Shown: positions 1-7,676 of the stretch, one piece after another | Numbering within the stretch: position 1 is the stretch's first letter | How the letters are laid out: each line of letters starts with the position of its first letter | DNA from: a bacterium | GTDB lineage: Bacteria > SZUA-79 > Acidulodesulfobacterales > Acidulodesulfobacteraceae | DNA length: 25,139 nt | Assembly (NCBI GenBank): GCA_021789455.1 | Contig: JAJYJN010000010.1 | Location: forward strand, 1-25,139 | Direction: 5' to 3' | Translations under genes and position numbers: made by a program | Notes under the pieces: model-generated | What the model was told of the DNA's origin: nothing | The model's input: the letters and a program-made list of their open reading frames with translations, nothing else | The model's database searches: none

Positions 1-112
1 TTGCTAGTACTTTCGTGATGGCGGCAGTTAAAGTTGTTTTGCCGTGGTCAACGTGACCTATGGTTCCTATGTTGACGTGAGGCTTAGATCTGTCGAATTT
101 CTCTTTGGACAT
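1..112 (-). CDS. tuf: Elongation factor Tu, N-terminal fragment (runs off window start)
   Basis: The 37 visible codons encode the start of EF-Tu, the GTPase that brings aminoacyl-tRNA to the ribosome. The reading is [20 protein letters not shown] followed by VDHGKTT, the P-loop (G1) of translational GTPases. The start is fixed by an AGGAGGAG Shine-Dalgarno sequence at 119-126, six bases upstream of the ATG. The gene lies directly downstream of four tRNA genes on the same strand in the order known for tufB in E. coli, so it is probably cotranscribed with them. The rest of the gene lies outside the window. Confidence 0.97.
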   Translation of the reverse strand, partial: MSKEKFDRSKPHVNIGTIGHVDHGKTTLTAAITKVLA

Positions 113-169
113 TTAGTTCTCCTCCTATAAAAAAATATTCGTTTTTAAAATATTCTAAATTATTTTTAT

Positions 170-244
170 TGGAGCCCATGATCGGGATTGAACCGATGGC
201 CTCTTCCTTACCAAGGAAGTGCTCCACCACTGAGCTACATGGGC
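170..244 (-). tRNA. tRNA-Thr(GGT)
   Basis: A full cloverleaf can be read on the minus strand. The acceptor stem is GCCCATG/CATGGGC, the anticodon stem CTTCC/GGAAG holds loop TTGGTAA with anticodon GGT, the T loop is GTTCAATCC, and the CCA end is encoded (170-172). It is the fourth tRNA of the cluster, closest to tuf. Confidence 0.97.
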
Positions 245-270
245 ATACATCATAAACGTATCTTAAAAAA

Positions 271-346
<76 letters not shown>

Positions 347-433
347 ATTAAAAAATATTAATATTTTAAATCATAACTTCATATTTCAATAATATTTACC
401 GAATATGAAATATATTTAAAATTAAGACTTAAA

Positions 434-519
434 TGGTGGAGAGGGAAGGATTCGAACCTTCGTAGACTCGCGCCGACAGATTTACAGTCTGTTCCCTTTA
501 GCCGCTCGGGCACCTCTCC
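434..519 (-). tRNA. tRNA-Tyr(GTA)
   Basis: Class II tRNA of about 86 nt with a long variable arm. Acceptor stem GGAGAGG/CCTCTCC; anticodon stem ACAGA/TCTGT with loop CTGTAAA, anticodon GTA; T arm with GGTTCGAATCC; encoded CCA at 434-436 and A73. Second tRNA of the cluster. Confidence 0.97.
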
Positions 520-580
520 TTAACACCCAACCCAATCAGATTTAAATCTTAATTATAGTAAAATTATTTCTAAAACTATA

Positions 581-655
581 TGGAGCTGGCGATGGGAATC
601 GAACCCGCAACCTGCTGATTACAAATCAGCTGCTCTGCCATTGAGCTACGCCAGC
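581..655 (-). tRNA. tRNA-Thr(TGT)
   Basis: Minus-strand cloverleaf. Acceptor stem GCTGGCG/CGCCAGC; anticodon stem GCTGA/TCAGC with loop TTTGTAA, anticodon TGT; T arm with GGTTCGATTCC; encoded CCA at 581-583. It is the first gene of the tRNA-tuf unit, about 40 nt after the predicted transcription start. Confidence 0.97.
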
Positions 656-700
656 AAGTCAAAAAAATTCCCAAAAACCCCGCAATATTTAGAAACTTTA

Positions 701-730
701 ATAATAACAAAATCTTTAATAATTTGTCAA
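701..730 (-). promoter_or_regulatory. Promoter of the tRNA-tuf operon
   Basis: Read on the minus strand there is a perfect -35 TTGACA (725-730), an 18-bp AT-rich spacer and a -10 TATTAT (701-706, one mismatch to consensus). The first tRNA starts about 45 bp downstream. The -35 overlaps the TGA stop codon of the upstream epimerase gene (727-729). Seen directly; activity is inferred. Confidence 0.8.
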
Positions 731-1656
731 CATTTTTTTTCCTTAAACCATTCATACGTCATTTTAATACCTTCGCCGAAATTTACTTTAGGCTTAAAAC
801 CAAGGTCTTTTTCTATCTTTCCGATATCTAAACAGCTTGTTTTCTGCTCTCCCTGCTTAGCAGGACCGTGAACCTGTTTAAAACTTTTATTAAAATTTTT
901 ATTAATTTCTTCAAATAAAGTGTTAACGCTGATTTCTATAGATGTTCCGACATTATATATGCCGACTTTATCGATATATTTAAGAGCTAAAATATTCGCC
1001 TCGGCAACGTCTTTAACGTATACATAATCTCTAGTCTGCTCCCCGTCTCCGTTTATTACCGGCTGCTCTTTTTTTAGCATTTTATTTAAAAAAATAGCGA
1101 CTACCCCCGCTTCGCCGTGGGGATTTTGCCTTGGACCGTAAACGTTGCCGTAACGCAGAGAAATATATTTTAATCCGTAAACTTCATGATAAAAATTTAA
1201 AAATTTATCTGCAGTAAGCTTTGCTATGCCGTAAGGAGATAGCGGCCATTCCGCATGAGTTTCTTTTGTAGGCCTATCGTCCGTATCTCCATATATAGCT
1301 CCGCCGGTTGAAGAAAAAATGAACTTTTTAATCTTAAAATCGTTAGAAAGTTTAATTAAATTAATGGTTGCCATAATATTAGTCCTGGCATCGAAAATAG
1401 GATCGGCAACGGACTTTCTGACGTCTATCTGGGCAGCTAAATGATATATTATATCCGGCTTTTCTTCCGAAAATATTTTTTCAATTCCGTTAAAATCGTT
1501 AATATCCGACCGTATTAATTTTGCAGTTTTATTGACGTTATATTCAAAACCGCTTGAAAGATTATCGATTATCGCAACCTCATGATTATTATCCGCAAGC
1601 ATATCGACTATATGGCTGCCTATAAATCCCGCTCCCCCAGTTACCAATATTTTCAT
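727..1656 (-). CDS. NAD-dependent UDP-sugar epimerase/dehydratase, GalE-like
   Basis: A 309-residue extended short-chain dehydrogenase/reductase. The N-terminal Rossmann motif GGAGFIG (7-13) binds NAD. The catalytic set is Ser116/Thr117 in FSSTGG and Tyr142-x3-Lys146 in PYGIAK. The motif RYGNVYGPRQ near residue 170 is typical of UDP-glucose/UDP-GlcNAc 4-epimerase relatives. Such enzymes invert C4 of nucleotide-activated sugars for surface polysaccharide, but sequence alone does not fix the substrate, so no symbol is given. The start has AGGAGA seven or eight bases upstream of the ATG. It is downstream of hemB on the same strand across an AT-rich 140-bp gap, and no other glycan genes are nearby. 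Its stop codon overlaps the -35 of the tRNA promoter. Confidence 0.92.
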   Translation of the reverse strand: MKILVTGGAGFIGSHIVDMLADNNHEVAIIDNLSSGFEYNVNKTAKLIRSDINDFNGIEKIFSEEKPDIIYHLAAQIDVRKSVADPIFDARTNIMATINLIKLSNDFKIKKFIFSSTGGAIYGDTDDRPTKETHAEWPLSPYGIAKLTADKFLNFYHEVYGLKYISLRYGNVYGPRQNPHGEAGVVAIFLNKMLKKEQPVINGDGEQTRDYVYVKDVAEANILALKYIDKVGIYNVGTSIEISVNTLFEEINKNFNKSFKQVHGPAKQGEQKTSCLDIGKIEKDLGFKPKVNFGEGIKMTYEWFKEKKC

Positions 1657-1796
1657 CGGTTAGTTTTCTCCTTAAATATTATAATTAAATTTTTTTATAG
1701 CTCTATAAATAGTACGATTAAGCGTATCCGGTATAGAAATATATGTTGTATATATCCTCGCAATATTTCTAAAAAATATTTAATATTGTTAGAAAT

Positions 1797-2777
1797 TTAT
1801 CCGATCAGTTTTGCGGCATAAAGCGAAAAATAGGTTATAATAATATCGGCGCCCGCCCTTTTCATAGAAGTAAGCGTTTCTAAAACCGCAAGTTCTTCGT
1901 CGACGTAACCCATTTTAGCGGCGGCCTTTACCATGGAATATTCTCCCGATACGTTATAAGCGGCAAGAGGTCTTTTAAAAGTCTGTTTTATTTTGTAAAT
2001 TATATCCAGATAGCTTAACGCCGGTTTTACCATAATGATATCCGCGCCTTCTTCTAAATCAAGCTCGGTTTCCAGTACCGCTTCGTCTGAATTCGCCGGA
2101 TCCATTTGATATGATTTTCTGTCGCCGAATTTAGGGAAACAGTCGGCTGCATCTCTAAAAGGCGAATAAAATGCGGAAGCATATTTTGAAGAATAAGACA
2201 TTATAGGTATATTTACAAATCCTTCATCGTCTAAAGATTCCCTTATTTTTCTTATCCTTCCGTCCATCATATCCGAAGGGGCTATAATATCCGAACCTGC
2301 TTTTGCGTAAGAAACGCTAATTTTTGCAAGATATTCCAACGTTTCGTCATTTTTAACGTAACCTTTTTCATCGACTATACCGCAATGGCCGTGCGAAGTA
2401 TAATCGCACATGCATACGTCGTTAATAATTAAAATATCGGGATATCCGTCTTTTACGGCTTTCACGGTCTGCTGCATTATTCCGTTATCAGAATAAGCCT
2501 CGGACGCAAATTCGTCTTTATGCTCCGGAATACCGAAAAGAAGTATGCCGCCTATTTTTAAATCTTCGACTTTTTGAAGTTCTTTTAAAAGTTCGTCTAT
2601 AGAATAGCGAAACTGCCCGGGCATAGTGCCTATAGGTTCCTTAATTCCTTTTCCGTGCGAAACGAAATAAGGCATAATAAATTTTGACGGGTCCAATTTA
2701 GTCTCTTGAACTAATTTTAATAATTGAGGCGAATTGCGAAGCCTTCTAGGTCTTACGAAAGGATAGTTTAAATTCAT
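1797..2777 (-). CDS. hemB: Delta-aminolevulinic acid dehydratase (porphobilinogen synthase), zinc type
   Basis: A 326-residue cytoplasmic TIM-barrel enzyme that condenses two 5-aminolevulinate molecules into porphobilinogen, the first common step of tetrapyrrole synthesis. The catalytic zinc site is the cysteine triad Cys122, Cys124 and Cys132 in DVCMCDYTSHGHCG, so this is the Zn-dependent form rather than the Asp-rich Mg form. The Schiff-base lysines are Lys198 (SSKYASAFYSPFRDA) and Lys251 (MVKPALSYLD). Length is normal for the family. No clear Shine-Dalgarno sequence precedes the ATG, but a TATAAT lies about 35 bp upstream. No other haem-synthesis gene is adjacent. A haem-binding sensor is encoded about 740 bp beyond its 5' side, but that is on its own not evidence of a link. 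Confidence 0.97.
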   Translation of the reverse strand: MNLNYPFVRPRRLRNSPQLLKLVQETKLDPSKFIMPYFVSHGKGIKEPIGTMPGQFRYSIDELLKELQKVEDLKIGGILLFGIPEHKDEFASEAYSDNGIMQQTVKAVKDGYPDILIINDVCMCDYTSHGHCGIVDEKGYVKNDETLEYLAKISVSYAKAGSDIIAPSDMMDGRIRKIRESLDDEGFVNIPIMSYSSKYASAFYSPFRDAADCFPKFGDRKSYQMDPANSDEAVLETELDLEEGADIIMVKPALSYLDIIYKIKQTFKRPLAAYNVSGEYSMVKAAAKMGYVDEELAVLETLTSMKRAGADIIITYFSLYAAKLIG

Positions 2778-2810
2778 AATTTTAACCGTGTAATATAATT
2801 ATTTTTTTCT

Positions 2811-2816
2811 ATTATA
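2811..2816 (-). promoter_or_regulatory. Candidate -10 element for hemB
   Basis: On the minus strand a perfect TATAAT hexamer lies 34 bp upstream of the hemB ATG. The -35 position at 17 bp spacing reads TTTTAT, which is weak. In DNA this AT-rich a TATAAT can arise by chance. Confidence 0.35.
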
Positions 2817-2908
2817 CACTTATTTTAGAAATAATAAAATAAATTTGAAACAAGCGGTTGTATAAAAAACCCGTCAACGCTTTATTATTTCAATATTTCA
2901 AATGATTT

Positions 2909-2981
2909 TGTAACACAAATTTAACATAAATTTAACATAATTGTAACAAAAATTTCATAATTTTTTAACTAAATTTATGAT
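2909..2981 (+). promoter_or_regulatory. Tandem 11-bp repeat operator (Pho-box-like) and -10 element
   Basis: Six consecutive 11-bp units occupy 2909-2974. Units 1-4 read TGTAACACAAA, TTTAACATAAA, TTTAACATAAT and TGTAACAAAAA; unit 5 is degenerate and unit 6 is TTTAACTAAAT. The core (T/G)TAACA recurs every 11 bp, one helical turn. A -10-like TATGAT follows at 2976-2981, one period after the last unit, and there is no good -35. Direct repeats of TTAACA/TGTCAC-like hexamers at 11-bp spacing are the known binding pattern of PhoB/PhoP response regulators. The plus-strand gene at 3045 starts about 64 bp after the -10. The repeats are seen directly; the regulator is an inference. Confidence 0.5.
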
Positions 2982-3044
2982 ATAAATGAAAAACGCGCTT
3001 AAATTTATAATATTAATTAAAAAAATAAAAAGGAGGTACTTATT

Positions 3045-3374
3045 TTGGACAAAAGAAAACTTCACAAAAGGAAAAAGACTGTGCTTAAGAAGAAAAAAAT
3101 GGGCTATCAGGAATTCATCGATAAAATAAATTTAATTCATAAAGAAAGACGCGAAATGGAAAATTTTTTGAGAAGAGTGTGGGTGTTTAACGCCGAAGAC
3201 GTCCTCGAATATATGGAAATAAAGAAAAAAAACGAAAAAATTCTTGAAGAACATATAAGACAAAAAGCATTGAGAGAATCAGGCGGAAATCCGGATAATG
3301 CCGAATTAAATACAAGTTTAAATGCCGAATCCGAATTAACGTCAGGCCTTCATATAGATAAAATGACCGAATAG
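3045..3374 (+). CDS. Small basic protein of unknown function
   Basis: I do not recognise this 109-residue protein. The start is TTG at 3045, chosen because AGGAGG lies eight bases upstream (3031-3036). The next in-frame ATG, near 3099, has no ribosome-binding site. The first 20 residues are very Lys/Arg-rich (MDKRKLHKRKKTVLKKKK). A region rich in charged residues follows (about 22-80), probably helical with possible coiled-coil character. The last 30 residues are polar and acidic and look disordered. There are no cysteines, signal peptide or membrane segment. It stands alone, diverging from hemB and converging on the GGDEF-EAL gene, behind the 11-bp repeat array. Nucleic-acid binding is possible from charge only. 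Confidence 0.7.
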   Translation: MDKRKLHKRKKTVLKKKKMGYQEFIDKINLIHKERREMENFLRRVWVFNAEDVLEYMEIKKKNEKILEEHIRQKALRESGGNPDNAELNTSLNAESELTSGLHIDKMTE

Positions 3375-3520
3375 GATTCGCATTTCACATACAAAAAAAA
3401 CAAAAAGCATGACCAAGCGGGCCAAAGGAAAAGCTGTTTATTTTCCGCATACGAAACAGTCAATTTAACATAAAAGTTATTTGCAGAAAATTAATCCGAC
3501 GCTTTTTCCTTGGCTATCAT

Positions 3521-6133
3521 TTAACAAATAACAAAATTTTCCGCCGGTTTCCCCGTATAATAGCCCTGGGCGTAATCGACTTTAAGCTCCTTAAGTTCGT
3601 TGAGAACTTCTTCGGATTCGATAAATTCGGCGATAGTTTTTATGCCCATTTCTTTTGCGATAGAAATAGAGCTGACGACGACTGCCCTGTCCATTTTATC
3701 TTCAAAGATGCCCATTATAAATTCGCCGTCTATCTTGAGAAAATCTATGGGAAATCTTTTAAGATACATAAACGAACTGAAACCGGAACCAAAATCGTCC
3801 ACGGCAAACCTAAATCCTTCGTATTTAAGATTTGCTACGAACTTTTCGAGAAGGGAAATATTTTTGACGGTCTCTCTTTCCGTAAGCTCGAAAACTATTT
3901 TGGAAGTATCTATGCGGTACTTTAAAGACAGCTGTTTTACGGTCTTGACGTAATCCGCCACTATCAAAGATTTAGGGGAAAGATTGATGAACATATCCAA
4001 AGAATAATTTTCGTCTTTAATTTTTTGAAAGGCTTTCTCGAGAAGTATTAAATCCAACTTGTGGGCGACTCCTATGCTTTCGGCTATTTCTATAAATTCT
4101 CCGGCGGATATTATGTTGAAGGATTCATCGCCTTTGGAAGAGATAGATTCTAATTTTATCCTCATAAGCAGTTCGTGGGCGACGGGTCTTCCGGTTTTAA
4201 TATCTATGATAGGCTGAAAATATGGCAATATTATATCTTTTTCCAAAGCGTCCATAACCATTTTGCTTTTTTCGGAAACTTCTTTAAAAGCCGCTACGGC
4301 GTCTTCCTCTTTGGCGATATATACCGTATCTTTTCCCGCTTTTTTTGCCTTATACATCATATTATCAGCCAATAAAAATAGGTCTTTGTCGTCGGAAGCG
4401 GAATTAGGATAAACCGATATTCCTATGGAAACGGTAGCGCCGACGGACTTCCCCGTTATTGGTTCTTTAAGCGTAAAAGCCTTTATATTTTCCCTTATAT
4501 TATTTGCTATCATATAAGACTGCTCTTCTCCCGCTCCGGGAAGAATCATTACGAATTCGTCTCCGCCGTACCTTGCGGCTATATCTTCGTTTCTTTTATC
4601 TTTTTCCAATATATCGGCAATGCCCTTCAGGAATTTGTCGCCGAAGTTATGTCCGTACATATCGTTTATAAGTTTAAAATTGTCGAAGTCTATAAATACT
4701 ACCCCGAAGGTAAAATTATGCCTTTTTGACCTTTCTACTTCGTAGTGTAAAAACTCCATAAAGACACGCTGGTTATAAAGGTTGGTCAGTCCGTCCCTGG
4801 TCGCGTAATATTCTAAGTCTTTAGTATATTTATATATCGCTTTGATAGAACCGATGACGTTTAAAAGGGTGGTAAGAACGCTGTTTATGACAAGGCCTTT
4901 TACTCCTTCGACTTCGTCTTCGGACTGTACGCCGATGCCCACTATTCCGCCTATATGAGGGGCTTCTAGAATTATCTTTTTCGTCTGAACCATCAGATCT
5001 TCTTTTTTAAGGTCTGGCAGTTTAACGTTTCTATCCGATACGTTGTGAAATATTTCGTGTTTCCCCATTCCCTGAACGATAAAAGTGCTTAGTCCGTTGT
5101 GATATATGTTTTGGTAAATAATTTCGTCGAATATTTTCTTTGTTTTATCGGTAGGCTCTCCTTTCCAGAACACTTCTATTTCAATAGAACTTTCATCCTC
5201 CATAAATATGGAAAAAACGTTATAAACCTTAATAATCTTATTCATTTCGTTTAGCATGTTAAAAACATGCTCTTTCCAGTCTTTAACGACTTCGGAGGTA
5301 ATAATGAAACGCTCCAATAGTTTAATTTCGAACTCCAAGACGTCTTTATCTACGGCTATATCCCTTAATCTTTCGGAAAGTCCGCTTACGCCATTATATA
5401 TACGGTTAAACTCTTCGAATTTTAAGTCTATCAGCTTGTTATCTAAAGTTTTTAAATCTTTCACGGTTTTAATGCTCTCTACAGCGCCGTTTATGCTTTT
5501 CATTCCGTTTTTTATGGAACGCCTTAAGATTAGCGTTACGAAGACGCCTCCAGCTATAGGGAGGATAAAGATAAGAAATATAATAAGTATAAAATAGCCT
5601 TCTAGTCTGCTTCTCAAAAACGACGGGTCGAAAGATACCTCTATGACTCCGTTTACGTCGCCTTTTTTTGCCATGGTATGGCATTTTAAACACATTTTTT
5701 GCGCTTTTAAAGGATAAGCATATACGATATTTCCGTTTACGACAGCGTGAAATGGGCGTTTAGTTTTGAATACTTTTTTGACTATAAAATTTTCTTTGCC
5801 CTGAGGAATTTTTCCGAACTGTTTATCGACTACGGCTCCTCTAAATATTGAAGTCTTTACTGTATTATCGTTTTTAGAGGATTTTTTTAAAGCATTCATA
5901 AAAGTCATAACCTGCTTTTCGTTCCATCCCTTTTTCATAATCTGAAACATAGTATTGAAAGTTTGTCTGGAAATATATTCGGCCGTCGTGTCGCTTTCGT
6001 ATTTAATTATTCTGTCTCCAAAATTAGACAACAGATAGGCGGATACTCCGGCGACTACTATGCTTGTAGAAACGGCTATACACAGTATGAATTTATCTAA
6101 TCTTCTAAAAAATTTCGGCAATTTGATTTGCAT
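3521..6133 (-). CDS. Membrane sensor with c-type haem motif and tandem GGDEF-EAL domains
   Basis: An 870-residue protein for making and/or degrading cyclic di-GMP. Two membrane segments (about 15-38 and 180-203) bracket an extracytoplasmic domain of about 140 residues that ends with CLKCH (Cys148, Cys151, His152). This is a c-type haem attachment motif placed as in Tll0287/DUF3365 sensor domains. A linker and a GAF-like region (about 270-435) follow. The GGDEF domain (about 440-608) has an intact RYGGDEF signature (521-527) and an inhibitory I-site RNED (514-517). The EAL domain (about 630-865) has ELL (654-656) in place of EAL, with Glu750-Thr-Glu752, Asp779/Asp780, Lys800, Glu835 or Glu839, and Gln856 kept. 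Both activities therefore look possible. No Shine-Dalgarno sequence is evident at the ATG. It appears monocistronic. Confidence 0.93.
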   Translation of the reverse strand: MQIKLPKFFRRLDKFILCIAVSTSIVVAGVSAYLLSNFGDRIIKYESDTTAEYISRQTFNTMFQIMKKGWNEKQVMTFMNALKKSSKNDNTVKTSIFRGAVVDKQFGKIPQGKENFIVKKVFKTKRPFHAVVNGNIVYAYPLKAQKMCLKCHTMAKKGDVNGVIEVSFDPSFLRSRLEGYFILIIFLIFILPIAGGVFVTLILRRSIKNGMKSINGAVESIKTVKDLKTLDNKLIDLKFEEFNRIYNGVSGLSERLRDIAVDKDVLEFEIKLLERFIITSEVVKDWKEHVFNMLNEMNKIIKVYNVFSIFMEDESSIEIEVFWKGEPTDKTKKIFDEIIYQNIYHNGLSTFIVQGMGKHEIFHNVSDRNVKLPDLKKEDLMVQTKKIILEAPHIGGIVGIGVQSEDEVEGVKGLVINSVLTTLLNVIGSIKAIYKYTKDLEYYATRDGLTNLYNQRVFMEFLHYEVERSKRHNFTFGVVFIDFDNFKLINDMYGHNFGDKFLKGIADILEKDKRNEDIAARYGGDEFVMILPGAGEEQSYMIANNIRENIKAFTLKEPITGKSVGATVSIGISVYPNSASDDKDLFLLADNMMYKAKKAGKDTVYIAKEEDAVAAFKEVSEKSKMVMDALEKDIILPYFQPIIDIKTGRPVAHELLMRIKLESISSKGDESFNIISAGEFIEIAESIGVAHKLDLILLEKAFQKIKDENYSLDMFINLSPKSLIVADYVKTVKQLSLKYRIDTSKIVFELTERETVKNISLLEKFVANLKYEGFRFAVDDFGSGFSSFMYLKRFPIDFLKIDGEFIMGIFEDKMDRAVVVSSISIAKEMGIKTIAEFIESEEVLNELKELKVDYAQGYYTGKPAENFVIC

Positions 6134-6217
6134 GTAAAATATTATTTTAATTTAAGATGTTAATTATATTTATTTTTTTATTATACTTATTTATTAAATG
6201 AATTATATTAACATTTA

Positions 6218-6895
6218 TTATGATACTAGAGCTTTCAATAAATATTCGTCTATATCCGGCTGTCCTTTTAACCATTCTTTATAATCTTTAGGCACGTCTT
6301 TAATAGGCATCCCTTTATGTTTACCGAACGGCATAGTATCGGGTATGCGTGCTTCTTCGGAAAACTTCCAAATAGAACCCCATGAAGTTAATTCCGGTTT
6401 TTCTTTTAATATTAAACGTAAAATATCCAAGCAAAGTTTTGCATCGGTCAGCGCATTATGTCTGTCGACAAGAATTTTTCTTACTTCCGGCCTCCGTTCA
6501 GGTTCCGTCAATGCATACGTCAATGCCGATAAATTATAAGAATCAAAACCTTGCCATATTTTTTTTGCCATTGCAAGCGTGTCTATTCTTTTGACTTGAG
6601 GTTTTCCTATTACCTGCCAGTCGTAATCTATGTTATGCCCTATTATATAGGCAGTATTATCCGGAAGCTTAAATTCGGATGCGGGAGGGCAATCTTTTAA
6701 TTCGCAGTCCAATATATTATGAATAGCCATAGCGCCGAAAGAAATAGGCTTGCCGGGATTATAGCGTTTGACGAAAGTATCGTCCTGTTCGTTTAAAGGA
6801 TTGCCGTTAATAATAATACCTGCGGCTTCTATTAAAACAGGCTGGGTAAAGCCGGTTGTTTCGGTATCGAATATTACGGCGGTTTTATTTTCCAT
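6218..6895 (-). CDS. exoX: DEDDh 3'-5' exonuclease, ExoX-like
   Basis: A 225-residue RNase T/DnaQ-family exonuclease. The acidic residues are Asp10 and Glu12 (FDTETTG), Asp92 (HNIDYDW) and Asp151, with the general base His146 (HNALTD), which makes it DEDDh. The last about 40 residues contain PFGKHKGMPIKDVPKDYKEW, the small C-terminal module also found at the end of E. coli exonuclease X. Length is close to ExoX (220). The likely role is single-strand 3'-5' degradation in repair or recombination. The start ATG overlaps the end of an upstream 71-codon frame by 11 bp, which would allow translational coupling if that frame is real. The symbol rests on domain architecture, not on neighbours. Confidence 0.85.
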   Translation of the reverse strand: MENKTAVIFDTETTGFTQPVLIEAAGIIINGNPLNEQDDTFVKRYNPGKPISFGAMAIHNILDCELKDCPPASEFKLPDNTAYIIGHNIDYDWQVIGKPQVKRIDTLAMAKKIWQGFDSYNLSALTYALTEPERRPEVRKILVDRHNALTDAKLCLDILRLILKEKPELTSWGSIWKFSEEARIPDTMPFGKHKGMPIKDVPKDYKEWLKGQPDIDEYLLKALVS

Positions 6896-7100
6896 CGCTT
6901 TCGATATTTTTGAAATTTTTTTCTTCTATATACTTCCTTATCTCTTTTTTATCAATCTTTTCCATAATTTTTTCTTTTTCATCGGGCTTTATTCTTTCAA
7001 AAAGATTGCGATAAGTCGTTCTGTTTTTTCTAAAACCTTCTGCATCTTTTCCGTCTCCGCGTTCTTCTTTATCAGCAAAAGAATAATTAACTTTTATCAT
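6885..7100 (-). CDS. Small charged hypothetical protein overlapping the exonuclease start
   Basis: A 71-codon frame, very rich in Lys, Glu and Asp, with predicted helix in FERIKPDEKEKIMEKIDKKE and beyond. It has no recognisable domain, cysteine or membrane segment. For it: it fills the gap between dut and the exonuclease, and its stop overlaps the exonuclease start by 11 bp, a common coupling arrangement. Against it: no Shine-Dalgarno sequence precedes the ATG, and charged low-complexity frames occur by chance in AT-rich DNA. I keep it as possible only. Confidence 0.45.
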   Translation of the reverse strand: MIKVNYSFADKEERGDGKDAEGFRKNRTTYRNLFERIKPDEKEKIMEKIDKKEIRKYIEEKNFKNIESDGK

Positions 7101-7136
7101 TTTATATTATTAATTAATTTAACTGTATTTTTGTAT

Positions 7137-7571
7137 TTATAACCCTGTAGAACCGAATCCGCCGTCTTTTCTATCGGTATCTTCATCGACCTTAGGTACT
7201 AGGTTAGGCTCTCCCGTCCATACCGGAACTATTAACATCTGGGCTATTTTTTGGCAAGGCAGTAACGTAATAATATCCTTAGACATATTTTTCGTTAAAA
7301 CGATTATTTCCCCCCTGTATTCATGATCTATAACTCCAGCTTTAATTTCTATTGCTTTTAACGCCAAACCCGATTTTTCTTTTATAATCGCCGCATAACC
7401 CGCAGGAAATTCAATTTTGATTCCAGTATGCGCCGAAATTAAAACATTCGGTTTTAGTATGGTCTTTTCGCAGACAAACAGGTCTAATCCCGCATCGCCT
7501 TGAATAGCCCTCTTAGGCATTACGGCTTCCGGATGGAACAGTTCAATATTTAAATAAAAATCTGAAAACAT
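7137..7571 (-). CDS. dut: Deoxyuridine 5'-triphosphate nucleotidohydrolase (dUTPase)
   Basis: A 144-residue homotrimeric-type dUTPase, which hydrolyses dUTP to dUMP and pyrophosphate, keeping uracil out of DNA and supplying dUMP for thymidylate. The family motifs are in order: GDAGLDL (25-31), KEKSGLALK, AGVIDHEYRGE with the catalytic Asp, and the C-terminal DGGFGSTGL that closes over the substrate. The start shown has no Shine-Dalgarno sequence, but the distance to the first motif matches the family. It lies upstream of the small frame and exonuclease on the same strand. A family-4 uracil-DNA glycosylase elsewhere in the window acts on the same lesion. Confidence 0.96.
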   Translation of the reverse strand: MFSDFYLNIELFHPEAVMPKRAIQGDAGLDLFVCEKTILKPNVLISAHTGIKIEFPAGYAAIIKEKSGLALKAIEIKAGVIDHEYRGEIIVLTKNMSKDIITLLPCQKIAQMLIVPVWTGEPNLVPKVDEDTDRKDGGFGSTGL

Positions 7572-7676
7572 TATTTATTATTTAATCCATTTATATATTA
7601 TATAAAGTTTATTAAATAAAGGTAAATTAACAATTAATAAGTTACTATTATCGTTATCGCAGACCTATTCCCGGCA

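Noticed and set aside
2778..3044. Riboswitch or attenuator in the hemB / 3045 divergent gap
   Set aside because: The gap is AT-rich with direct repeats but no stable GC-containing stem set or known riboswitch core.
3427..3446. Hairpin GGAAAA/TTTTCC after the small basic gene as a terminator
   Set aside because: The stem is only 6 bp and AT-rich, the loop is 8 nt and no T-run follows on plus.
5469..5693. 74-codon Arg/Lys-rich frame inside the GGDEF-EAL gene
   Set aside because: It is an out-of-frame shadow on the same strand; its composition comes from reading AT-rich codons in the wrong frame.
6768..7142. 124-codon plus-strand hydrophobic frame across the exonuclease/dut gap
   Set aside because: It is Phe/Ile-rich as expected from the complement of Lys/Glu-rich coding DNA and is antisense to real genes.
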